Below are positions 24,001 to 35,095 of a stretch of 64,000 nt of DNA, piece after piece. Origin of the DNA: Zingiber officinale (Eukaryota; Streptophyta; Magnoliopsida; Zingiberales; Zingiberaceae); contig NC_055996.1 in the NCBI RefSeq assembly GCF_018446385.1, positions 129,008,532-129,072,531 of the forward strand. The letters run 5' to 3'. The translations under genes were made by a program, and so were the position numbers. The notes below the pieces were generated by a model. That model saw only the letters and a list, made by a program, of their open reading frames with translations. It did no database searches and was not told the DNA's origin. How positions within the stretch are numbered: position 1 is the stretch's first letter; each line of letters opens with the position of its first letter.

Positions 24001-27000
24001 ATATTTGTTATCTGGGAAAGGAAATTATCAGAAAGATTATTCTCTTTTTAGTGTTATCTATAATTCTGTCTACCTTTAAAATTTTCCTTCAGAGATTGCT
24101 TCCATTTCCAAGTTTGTAGCTATTGTTTTGCTCTTATAGATTACAACATTATTATTATTATTATTATTATTTTTATTTCATCTTTCTATTTTATAGCATC
24201 TACAATCACATCTTGGTGCTTCTCCGTCGCTTCTCTCATGTCATCCACCCTTGGAGACTTTCCAAGTCTGACCGTGGAAGGCAGAAAGAAAGAAATCAAA
24301 GCCCTGTAAGTTTCTTGAAATACCTTTCTCATAAATTCGTGGATGATCAAGATTCCTCAAGGGAGAAGGGAGCACACTTTAATAGCATGTTGAGGGAAAA
24401 GTAGGATTTCTCAAGAAATCCTAAGATAGCCTTCTCTACCTTTTTATATATTATTGATGAATAGGAAATATTACACACTTGACCCTTAGACATTTATTCA
24501 TAATTCCCTGACAGTGTTCATCCAACTGATAATATTAATCTACTGATACATGTTCATCCAACTGATACTGAAATCAGACGTTGAGGTGCAATGTACTAGG
24601 TATGTGCTCTTCCCCAAGCATCAATATGGGTTGAGCTTCCAGATTCACAATAGAATGCAAATCTGCTCTAGCAACCAACGAATGGCTTCTTGTTTTTATA
24701 GTTTCACTGGAGTATCTAATTATTTTACCAGTGAAACTAGGTTGTGAGAGTTCAAATTTTTCCTCACAAATGTCCTTCCTGTCCTACTTTAGGAGTTGAA
24801 AAGTTCCTTTTAATATAACTGATTTCTATGCTGTATTGTGATTATTTCAATCTACTTAAGACAATTGAACTTCTACTTGTTGAACCAGAGGAAGAGGAAC
24901 TAATAAGCCACTGCACATAATGTTTCACATGTTGCTTTTTGTTAAAGCTAGTTTAGCAAAAAAACTCTTTCTTATTCCAGAAAGGTTACTCATATTCACT
25001 ACAAAGGAAACCTATTTATACACAGTGGAGATTAACAGCTAGTTGAATATAAAATATTATATCTAAACGATATTAGATTGTGTCCCTTCGATTACTGCAA
25101 GCGGAGTTAATACTATGAATCTTGTATTTTGTCATGCCCCCTCAAGAGGAGAATGGATGTTAATCATACTCATCTTGACCATAATCCATTCATGTTGGTT
25201 GGCATCTAAACCTTTTGTGAGAATGTCCGCCAATTGACATTGAGAGCTAACATATAAAACTTGGATTTTCTGACGTTCAACTTGTTCACGCACAAAATGC
25301 CAATCTATGTCGAAGTGTTTTGTCCGTTCATGCTGTATTGGATTGACGGCTATTTGAATGGCGGACTTATTATCCCATAGTAGTGGGACATGAGCATTAT
25401 GTGGGATATGGAAGGATCGTAGTAGATTGAGAATCCAAAGAACTTCGCATGTCGCTGTGGACATGGCTCGATATTCAGCCTCAGTTGAGCTCCTGGCCAC
25501 AGAATTTTGCTTCTTTGCTTTCCAGCTAATAATACTATTGCCCAGAAACACACAGTATCCCGAAACAGAACGTCGAGTATCTTGACACTTTGCCCAGTCA
25601 CTGTCACTATAGACCTTTAACGTGCGAGGTGAGGTGCTAGAGTAGAAAACGCCACACCCAGGGGATCCCTTTAAGTACCGTAATACTCGGAGTGCTGCTT
25701 TAAAATGCTCGATGGTAGGTTGACTCATGTACTGAGACAGAACCTGCACGGTATAACACAAATCAGGACGGGTAAATGTTAAATAGATGAGCTTACCTAC
25801 TAATTTCCGATATATGGTAGGATCAATCTTCTCTGAATCTGAATGATGAAGATGATCATTGCTCTGGAGTGGTGTCCGAAACGGTTTTGCACCCAGCAAA
25901 CCATACTCATGAAGAAGGTCTAATGTATACTTCCGTTGGCATAGGATAATCCCTTTCTTTGATCGGGCTATCTCTAGATCAAGGAAGTAGTGAGGGACAC
26001 CTAGGTCTTTGAGCTTGAATTCTCCTTTAAGATATCCAACTAGGTGTTCTAGCGCTGTTTCAGAAGTACTGCCGAGCATAATGTCGTCGACGTATACTAA
26101 AAGAGCAATGAATAGATCACCGTTAGTATATGTGAAAAGGGAATGGTCAGCAGAGCTCTTCTGGAAGCCATATCGAAAAAGGATCTCTGAGAATTTTGTG
26201 TTCCATTGTCGAGAGGCTTGCTTGAGGCCGTATAATGCCTTGGTGAGTTGGCAAGCCGGTTTCTCCTGACTAGAGTGCGGGACTGTAGATGGATAGCCAG
26301 GTGGTAAATCCATAAAAATGGTCTCGATAAGCTCTCCATTGAGGAAGGCATTATTGACGTCAAGTTGCCGGAGAAACCATGACTGTGACGCAGCAAGTGC
26401 AAAAAATAGTCGAACTGTAGTATGCTTGATTACGGGGCTGAAAGTTTCTTTGTAATCGAAGTGCTTGATTTGGCTATAGCCCTTAGCAACGAGGCGTGCC
26501 TTATGTCGCTCTATAGTTCCATCGGCATTCATTTTACCTTAAAGATCCACTTGCAGCCAATCGTGTGTATTGATTTTGGCACCGAAACTACTTTCCAAGT
26601 TTGGTTGGCGTCGAGCGTAGCTAACTCAGCTTCCATTGCTGATATCCATTCAGCATGTTGTGTTGCTTCCTCATATGATTGTGGCTCCATAGTTGTGGAA
26701 AGAACAGAGGTAAAAGCTGCATAGGAAGGGCTTAATCGGATGGAGCTCAGGTATCTTTGAATGGGATAAGCCATGCTATGATTAGCTTGTGGATCAGATA
26801 TATCGTGTTGATAGATGCTCAGATACTTGGGTACTTGCCGAATCCGCTGAGATCGAGGTCTAAGGTCTATGACATCTTCTGTTATTGTCTCAGGAGTAAG
26901 TTCTTGGTTATCATGACTCTTAGTTGTTGCAGATTGCTCTTCAGTCTGCTCACTGTCCATAGCTTGAGAGGGAATTTCTGGTTGGGCTGGACTTGTCATG

Positions 27001-30000
27001 GTAGTTTCAGGCTTATCAATTGCAGGTAGAAATTCCTTAATGGACTCATTGGGGTTGTTGATTTCTGGAAGCCCCCTTTCAGGAGGCGGGGCATTTAGAC
27101 GAGAAATGTAGTCTGAAGCAAAGGGAAAAACATCTTCGTGAAAGACGACGTTTCGGGAGACAAAAATCTCTTCAGTTTCAAGATCATAGATAGTGTATCC
27201 TTTCATTCCGGCTGGATAGCCAATGAAGATGCAACGTCGGGCTCGTTCATCCAATTTCGTGCGATTGCGTTTCAGTGTTGAGGCGAAGCACAGACATCCA
27301 AAGACCCGCAAGTAGTCATATTTTGGCATTTTTCCAGTGAGCTTCTCATATGGGGTTACGAAATGGAGTCGCTGAACAGGTATACGATTGATTAGGTGTG
27401 TTGCTGTGAGTACGGCATAGCCCCAAAATTTCTTTGGTAGATTGGACTGAAATAAAAGTGCGCGAGCCATATTGAGAAGATGTTGGTGACGCCTTTCCAC
27501 AACTCCATTCTGTTCTGGTGTCTCCACGCAAGATTTTTGATGCTCAATTCCTTGTTGGTCATAGTTAAAGAAGTTGAATTCCTTTGCTTGATCAGATCGA
27601 ATGTTATGGAATTTAACAGGGACCATGTTGATAAAAGATTGCAGTATTTTTGGTGCTTCAGATTTTTGATGCATAAGGTATGTCCAAACGGCTCGTGAAT
27701 GATCTTCTACGATGGTGAGGAAGAACCGCTGTCCTCCTATAGTAGGAGCGTGGCATGGACCCCATGTGTCTATATGAACTAGATCAAACAAAGGTCGTGC
27801 GTCGACATGTTCGGTAAAGGGTAACCTTTTTTGTTTTGCCTTGGGGCAAGTCAAACAAATATTATTTGGATAACTATGAATTTGTGGATAAAATTTAGAA
27901 ATATAAGGAATAATGCGATGAGATGTGTGGCCTAATCGGAAATGCCATAAATCAAAGCAAACAGAATTAGGCATGAGAGTTTTAGATACATATTGTAAAT
28001 TGAAAGCAAAATTTTTGATGAGTGGTTGCTGCAGAAGGTATAGACTATGTTTTTGCTCAGCCTTCCCAATCATCATTCTGGAAGTTAATTCCTGAAGGAA
28101 ACAAGCATTAGGAAAGAAACGTGGTTGAATCAAGTTTCTAACAAGCAGTTTATGAACCGAAATCAGATTTACTGTAAAACTTGGTATATATAAAACATCG
28201 TTGAGTATTAAATTAGGACCAAGGGTAACTTGTCCAATGTGAGTCACAGGTGCTCCATTACCATCAGGAAATTGGACACGAGCTGTGACAGTTTTTGTAG
28301 AGGAAAATAAAGAAAAATTTGAGCACATATGTTCACTGGCTCCTGAGTCAACTATCCAAGTATCTTTTGGAATTAAATGTGCTTTGTGTGTATGTGATTC
28401 TAAGAAAGAAGAGTTACCAGCGAAGTTTTGTGTTTTCTCAGGATTGGGAATGGCTGACGTAGTCGTCGCAACTGTAGATGAGTTCTGCCCATTTTGCATT
28501 AGTTGCTTCAACTGCCCTCGTGATAATGAAAGAATCTCATCATCATTGCCACCAGAGGTAGTGCCTGCAGTTGCAATGACACTGTGAGCATAGGAAGGTT
28601 TTGAAGATTAAACTTTCCTTTTCCTTTCTTTTTATTGTAGTTAGGTGGAAGACCGACGAGGAGGTAGCATTGCTCAATGTTGTGATTTTTGCGATGGCAG
28701 TAGGTGCAGTATTTGGTAGGAGCACCATTATTGGGGTGAGAAGCTTCAGATTTGTGAGCAAGGAGGGCAGACGCTTCAACCGAAAGCGGCAATACTGGTT
28801 GTTTAAGCCTCTGTTCCTCCTGGTATGCCGAGTGATAAGCTTCATCTAGGGATGGAAGCGGTTTTTGATTCATCATTTGTGACCTGGTGATGTTGAACTC
28901 TGAGTTGAGAGCATTAAGAAACATGAATAGGTTATCTTTGTCTTTTTGCTCTCTGAACGGTTTGAAGCAAGAGTTATCACACTTTCCACAAGAACATTGG
29001 GGAACTGGTCGGAAGATGCTATATTCTTGGAGTAGCGCGTTGTATTTCACAAAAAGTTCATCTACGGACAGAGATCCTTGTGTGAGTGAGCCAAGTTCTC
29101 GTTGAAGATGAGCTACCCGAGTGTCATCTGGTTTTGTAAACCGTTGTTGCAGTGTTGTCCAAATTTCGTAAGCTGTGGCACTATCAGGGATGGATGCAGC
29201 AATATTTGGTTCAATGCACCGAAGCAACCAGGTGACGACCAGATTGTTGCATTTGTGCCATAATTTGTATTGAGGATCAGCATTTTCAGGTGCCGAAAGT
29301 TCACCAGTAATATAAGCTTCTTTGTCTCGAATAGAAAGTGCTCGCTGGACCTGTCGAGACCAGGTAGAATAATTAGTAGAGTTGAGCAGCTGGGTGGTAA
29401 GCTGTATTTCTCCGGTTTCAGTTGGCAGAATCCTATAGTGAAGAGGAATTGAGGAGGAAGATGATTCTGCATGAGAATCCCTGGTTATAGCTTTGAACAG
29501 CTCAAAGAGTTGTTCGGTTGTGATAGAAGCCCCAGCCATGCATGGGAGAAGAGGGACAGCAGATTAGAGAGAAGAAGGAAAAGAAATTCAAATCAGAGCC
29601 ACTCTGCTCTGCTCTGATACCATGTTAAAGCTAGTTTAGCAAAAAAACTCTTTCTTATTCCAGAAAGGTTACTCATATTCACTACAAAGGAAACCTATTT
29701 ATACACAGTGGAGATTAACAGCTAGTTGAATATAAAATATTATATCTAAACGATATTAGATTGTGTCCCTTCGATTACTGCACTAGCAGGTTCCGATGCA
29801 GGCGGAGTTAATACTATGAATCTTGTATTTTGTCACTTTTTGTATTTTTCTGTCATCTAAATATATTATGGAATTTGATTCTCAAATTTGTATCTATCAA
29901 GCATAATGCAACGCTAAACAATGTTTTATTCTATGCAGGTTCAAGAAAGTGATAGACCAATACCTAAGTGAGTACACAATGTTCTACTTTAACACAAGTC

Positions 30001-30113
30001 AATTACATTAAGCAAACTGACTAACAGACTGATATTTTAATGTCAGATCTGGCTCGCAAACACCGGAGAAACTACGAAGAAGGCACGCAAGGAGACTAAC
30101 CTCCACATCATAG
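18075..30113 (+). CDS. Plant multi-pass membrane protein of unknown function, 711 aa
   Basis: Ten exons (18075-18127, 19629-19770, 19853-20149, 20256-20409, 20484-21455, 21562-21800, 21878-21951, 24197-24305, 29939-29967, 30047-30113), all with GT-AG borders and matching phases, give 711 codons plus TAG. The N-terminal part (LQIGDLQSYLSHL, FYILVDNRPW, LWQLMVTKSRLSPFANTR) looks conserved and soluble. A Ser-rich acidic linker follows at about 235-325. A hydrophobic half with membrane segments near 391-410 and through 500-580 is rich in Trp and Pro, and the tail is basic (LRRRHARRL). I recall similar plant proteins but no known role, so no function is given. Start: ATG has G at -3 and +4, and the short first exon joins in frame to exon 2. 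Intron 8 is 5.6 kb because a copia element sits in it. The gene appears intact. Confidence 0.85.
18641..18800. repeat. Short tandem duplication in intron 1
   Basis: Two imperfect copies of about 80 bp beginning GACAATAAGAAATCAAGAG and GACAATAAGAAATAGAGAG, each with CGTAATTATG or CATAATTATG followed by AAAATACAAT or AAAATCCAAT. Confidence 0.7.
24940..25134 (-). repeat. Left LTR of intronic copia (3' LTR of element)
   Basis: 195 bp, TGTTAAAGC to TTTTGTCA on the plus strand. The minus strand has TATAAATAG as likely core promoter. Confidence 0.95.
29623..29835 (-). repeat. Right LTR of intronic copia (5' LTR of element)
   Basis: 213 bp with the same termini. It matches the left LTR throughout except for one short extra block near its end (around CTAGCAGGTTCCGATGCA). 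Confidence 0.95.
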
Positions 30114-30948
30114 AACTTTGGATTGTACAGGAAATGTAAATTCCTTGATTCTTGTTTCTTTTTCTCTTGGAGAAGCTGGATACTGATCTCTTTCCCTTTT
30201 CTTTTGGGGTTAGGAGAGGGAGAGGAGCTGTAGGTATTCCGACTGGATAAAAGATCTAACTATAGGCTGTGTTAGGAACATTAGCGTAGAAGAAGAGTAA
30301 ATTGACTTTGTTGCTGACTTCAAGTGCAAAACTATCAAAATCTGTCACCTCACTGACCAGAGAGGAAAATTAAATTATTGACTTTGGTTTATGCAGGAGC
30401 AGGCGTATTGGTTCATCTAAAAATAGACAGAGTACCAAAAGTAATTTAATGTTAAGCAAGTTTGAGCAATCTTATTATAACTATTATAGATTTCTTGAGC
30501 CTCTATTGGTACTTTTGAATTCAAAGGCCCAAAAAGAGGGATGCCCTACGATGCTCAAGCAAGGAGTAGGAGTTACGATAAAGGGTCTTCGACTAGGAAG
30601 AGACATAACATTTGAAAAAATAAATAATTTTAAAAGTATTTTAAGAAAGTGATCAACCCCTTTATATACAAAAAAAAAAAAAAAAAAAAAAGTTATAATA
30701 ATAGAAATAGGAGCGAATGCTCAATTCTTCATTATTATGTATATATCTATTGTATTTTTCTCTTCTTTCTTCTAGTATAGGACTCACAATTCGACAAGCT
30801 TAAGCCTATACATCGATACAAAAAATGATCAATGTTGTATAATAACTCCATTTCTACATGCTGCGTGCCTTGATGACTCGTCCATAGAAGGAATTAACCT
30901 TCATCTTATAAAGATTTCAAATCGATCAACTTTCTCGATCTCTCCCTC
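30114..30948. other. Spacer between membrane-protein gene and GH9 gene (tail to tail)
   Basis: Holds the two 3' ends of convergent genes. An A run of over 20 bases lies at about 30669-30691. No further gene is seen. Confidence 0.5.
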
Positions 30949-33806
30949 TTATTCCACTTGGATTTCTGACATTTTTTGAGAATCCAGTGACAATGTCATC
31001 GATTGGTGGTGTAGCTTAGCGAATAATCCTACTAATGGTGCAGTGTTGTATGTGCATGCCTCCGTCTGCATATAGTTCTCTCGGTCATCCCTAAACCAAT
31101 CTCGATCATCTGGACCGCCAACGATAGCACCGGTCAACACATTCGGATTTGCCCCTCGTCGCCCGTACCAATCATAGTACCCCTATACTCATAGTCGACA
31201 ATGTTAAACACAATTCAACTAAATTTGAAATACATCCCTAACCTAACATATAAGGGGTACATGAACTAATCTGAATATTATTTATTATTATCTTGTTTTT
31301 TTATGTTTAAAGAGTTTATTTTTGTCTACCTGTGTACACCCAATGAAGTCCTTGCTCCTCTTCAATGCCACAATGGAGGCCCCACGGTGGTGGACCCGCA
31401 CCGGGTATTTGGGCCCAAAGCCCACTAAATAGCTGATCCGCATCGGATTCGAGCCCAGAATGTACTCGGCCTGCGACCTAGCCAGGTCCATAACCTCGTC
31501 CGGCCCAGCGTCGCCGCCCGGGCAGCGGAGTCGGCCGCCCGCCGCCTCCAGCTGAGCGGAGTAGACGGCAAGGAGGAAGGCGGCGCCGGTGACGTACTGC
31601 ATGTTGTTCCAACGGCGCACGTAGAGCATTCCGCCGGGGGAGCGCCGCACGTTGCCCGCGCCGGCGTTCCGGCCGAGGCAAGCGCACACGTAGTGCTCCG
31701 CCTTCGACCTGTACAGCTGCAGCTCCGCCGTCTGAGCCTTGGTTAGGTTTTTCTCATCGCGCAACAGCTGCCGCATCTCAAATTAAAAGATAAAAAGATT
31801 TCTTTAGCAACGGATTCAACAAAAGACAAAAAGAAAATTATAATTCAAGCGTTCGAATTTCAATAGATTAATTCCGAAGATAAATAATTTTTTTATTCAT
31901 TTATTAAATATATATTTGGACAATAATAAGAATAATAATAAAAAAAAACATCCATCATGAAACTCTATTAAAAAAACCCACCAATACTGGTAAAATTATA
32001 GGGTCCATAACTCTTATAATTTAGACTTATCATTTCATAACATTTCCGTTATCGTAACTACTACCATCCAAACTTTTTTTGTTTATATTTTATGAATTTA
32101 TTCTTTTCATACAATTGATGGATAATTTATAATTTAATGTGTATTATAAGAATAATAATGTCATTAATTGTGCCATTCTCATTCTCATAGGGACTGGTGA
32201 GCAGTGATTTAAAACAACATAAGAGTGCTTTAATTTTTTTTGTCCTCTAAAGTATACTTGACTGTATAAAATTGTACTTTCAATAAGGAAAAAAAAATTT
32301 GTCTCCTCCGTGATTAAATTATGAATAGGTAAGTAGGTGTTTTTAATTAGTATGTTGACGTGGACAGCTGACGATTCATGTTCCACGTGGTAGAGAGTTG
32401 AGCTGTCAAACTTATTATCAAAAATATTGTTTGGATTGTGGGTTTGGAAATGACATTTTGGGAATGATTACCAAACACATATAATTTGATGGGTTTCATT
32501 TCCATTCATATTCTCATTCCATCCTACTATTAAACTCATACCCATAGTCATCCCCATCGTTTAACCAAACGAAATTTTAATCACTTTTCAAGAAGAAAGT
32601 ATTAAGTAATTGTAAGTAATTTAACCAAAAATGAACGGACCTTGGACGCCAGGATTTGGACGCCGGCGAACTTGACGTCCCAGCTGAACTCCGTCACCGC
32701 CCACCCTGTGCCCCCTAACGCGCCGCCGTTCTCCACCACGTACTGCAGGTACTCCGCCCGCGCCGTCGCCCTGTGCAGCCACAGCGCCGCCCAAAGCAGC
32801 TCGTCCTCGTAGCCGCTCCACGACGGGTAGTAGCTCCTCGCCTCCCTGATGCTGCCGTCGTACTTGCCCCGGTGCGTGTCCGCGAACTCAAACAGCTGGG
32901 CAAATGATTCCGTATTTGAGGTCGATTTCCGGAAACGATCGGCGAGTCCGAAACAGAGGAAAGGCAGAGTTTAGCTGCTCATTCGATGGTTAATTAATCG
33001 ATCGGGTGATCACCTGTCGAGCATGATGGAGGAGGAGGCGGGCGTACTTGGGATTGGACTTCCGGAACACGACGGAGGCGGCGGCCATGGCAGCCGCCGT
33101 CTCGCCGGCGACGTCCGACCCGGGATTGTCCTTGTCAATTTTGTACGCTTGCCGCGACGTCGTCATGTCCTCCGGCCGCTGCCAGCAGTAGTGATCGGTG
33201 TCGCCGTCGCCCACCTGAGACATTTTTAAACAAAATTAATCCCTCGACGAAAATTCAATCCTTCATCAAACCGATCAAAGATTGAAGGAGCAAGACGACG
33301 AGCCTCGGCCCAGAGGACGAAGGGGTGGGTGTGAGCCTTGATGAAGTAATCGGTGCCCCACTTGATGGCCTCCAGAGCACGCCAGTACTCGCCGGCGGCG
33401 GCGATTTCCTCTCCGTACTCGATCACGCTCCACGACAGCATTGTGACGGTGAAGGCCATGGGAAGGCCGAACTTGACGTGGTCGCCGGCGTCGTAGTATC
33501 CCCCAACCAAATCCACCTGCGCGCATATACAATGATACACAAGGATCCAGCACTACTACTCGATCAATCACTTAAAAAATCTCTACAAAAACCACGCACT
33601 CCCTGTTGAAGGCCGTCGGTGAGGCCGGAGTGACCGCGCCAGGCGACGTGCTGAGTGTAGGGAAGCCGGCCGGAGCGCTGCGCCTCGAAGTAAAGCAGAG
33701 ACTTGGACAGAGCATCCTTGTAATCGAATTCCTTCGCGCCAGAACCAACACTAACTACGGCGGAGAGAACCACCAAAACGACGGCCATAAAGCTCTCCAC
33801 TTCCAT
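30949..33806 (-). CDS. Secreted GH9 endo-1,4-beta-glucanase (class B)
   Basis: Hydrolyses internal beta-1,4-glucosidic bonds in cell-wall glucans. Six exons on the minus strand (33600-33806, 33304-33516, 33014-33214, 32641-32895, 31330-31776, 30949-31182) give 518 residues in one clean frame. Features: signal peptide within residues 1-24 ([18 protein letters not shown]); [13 protein letters not shown] with the catalytic-region Asp residues (about 74-86); [34 protein letters not shown]; the His signature [10 protein letters not shown] (about 417-426); and the C-terminal signature with Asp473/Asp474 and catalytic Glu482 ([14 protein letters not shown]). There is no transmembrane anchor (class A) and no C-terminal CBM49 (class C), hence class B. 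Intron 2 (33215-33303) appears to be GC-AG. Intron 4 carries a short MITE-like sequence. The start is the only ATG preceding a signal peptide. Confidence 0.96.
32426..32573. mobile_element. Short MITE-like insertion in GH9 intron 4
   Basis: About 150 bp with imperfect inverted ends (TTGTTTGGATTG on the left, TTCGTTTGGTTAAA read inward from the right). Inside are CTCATTCCATCCTACTA and CTCATACCCATAG, words related to the ends of the elements at 157 and 16044. Confidence 0.4.
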
Positions 33807-33854
33807 TAATTGCTTCTGCTACGATAATGCATGAAACTCTGAGTCAATCACACT

Positions 33855-33897
33855 TCCTCCTCCTCCTCCTCCTCCTCCTCCTCCTCCTCCTTAATTT
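33855..33897. repeat. (CTC)n microsatellite in GH9 upstream region
   Basis: About 14 units of TCC/CTC, starting some 48 bp upstream of the GH9 start codon and therefore probably in the 5' UTR or promoter. On the gene strand it is GGA. Confidence 0.95.
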
Positions 33898-34814
33898 GTG
33901 GGAATGATTTGTACATGTAGGTCAATGTTTAGCTGCTACATGATGGACAGGGTTCTACCTAATCCAAGCACGGCTTCAGGGGAGGAAGAAGAGAGGAGTT
34001 TGGATCAATACAATACAATACAACACACAATGCAATACAATAAATATTATGTACATGGGATGAACTAAAAATGTGGAGAGGTATTTAATTAGGAGACGTG
34101 GATTGCAAGGGGGGCTGGAGGAGGGGAGGTACATGGAAGGTGCGTCCACTGCCAGGCGGCACTATCCATGGGCTTTGGCTCCGCCGGAGTCGATGCCTTC
34201 AACGAACTTGTCGGCGCACACTCTCTTGGTTTGGGCATTTTGTCGAATACAAATGGGTCCATAGAGCATGTCCATTGTACTCTTGGAATTAAAGAACAAC
34301 GGTGTTGTGGTGTTTAATTTTGGTAATTGATTTTCAAAATACAGCGTTGTATTGATTTTAGAATTTGTATTGTTGATATAATAGCGGTGTTATGTTTGAA
34401 ATCCAGTATTATTGCAGTGTTGTTATTGAATACACACCATAATAATAATAATGGATAAGAGAGGTAAAATCTTGGCACGCCTGAGTATGTCTTTTTTTCA
34501 TACTTTGATCATTTGTATTAATAATTAATAATTATGTATGATTTATCTTCTCTATTGGTCTATGGTCTATGGTCTATGGACGAGTTAGAGGAAGTGATGC
34601 CACACAAGAGAGGGTAAAATGAGAAATAAATATGCTCTTTATATATTTTCATAATTTTAAATATTAATATGCTGCACAATGGTGGACAATAGCATATGTG
34701 GATGATAGACATGGCCAAAACTCTTTTTTATTATTATTATTATTATTATTTTTCTCTTTCATCTGCATGTAACGCTTTTTTATTTCCTACATACAAATCT
34801 CTATCTTGTATACT
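33898..34814. other. GH9 upstream region, AT-rich
   Basis: Contains a short AATAC repeat (about 34006-34045) and several ATTATT tracts (about 34727-34753). Short open frames around 34073-34292 have no recognisable product. Confidence 0.45.
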
Positions 34815-35095
34815 GATTTTTAAAAATCAGTTCCAATGTGTTGAGTTTTAAACATCAACAGCAACAGAAGATCAATTATACATACCAATACTATGTTGGT
34901 GTTGGTGTTGGTTATAATATTGTGCTTATTTGCACCATCTACTGGTATTAATTTGCACCACATGGTATTGGTTTACGTAAATCAGCACCAACAGTAGTGT
35001 TAGTTTGTGTAAACGCGTGCCAATGTGCTAGTATTAGTTTTTAAAGATCAGCTTTACCTTGATACCGATTTGTAAAAATCAGCACCATCTTATAT
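34815..35095. repeat. Array of imperfect palindromic units TGATTTTTAAAAATCAGCACCA
   Basis: Six or seven loose copies of a 35-45 bp unit with words like TGATTTTTAAAAATCAG, GGTTTACGTAAATCAGCACC and CGATTTGTAAAAATCAGCAC, each an imperfect palindrome centred on TTTAAA or TTACGTAA. The words recall subterminal repeats of CACTA transposons, but no terminal repeat is seen. Confidence 0.6.

Larger units (their letters stand above)
24940..29835 (-). mobile_element. Ty1-copia LTR retrotransposon in intron 8, antisense, very young
   Basis: A copia element of about 4.9 kb on the minus strand. It is bounded by short LTRs and a perfect 5-bp duplication CTTTT (24935-24939 and 29836-29840). Next to the right LTR is a primer site matching initiator Met tRNA (TGGTATCAGAGC, minus strand), and next to the left LTR a purine tract. 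Reading leftward come gag with a CCHC knuckle (CTYCHRKNHNIEQC) at about 28.6-29.5 kb, protease DSGASEHM, integrase at 27.0-28.4 kb, reverse transcriptase with YVDDIMLGS at 25.7-26.7 kb, and RNase H with SSTEAEYRA at 25.2-25.6 kb. The domain order is copia. It looks nearly whole, with roughly two interruptions of the coding frame. The LTRs are almost identical, so insertion was recent. It does not disturb the host splice sites. Confidence 0.95.
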
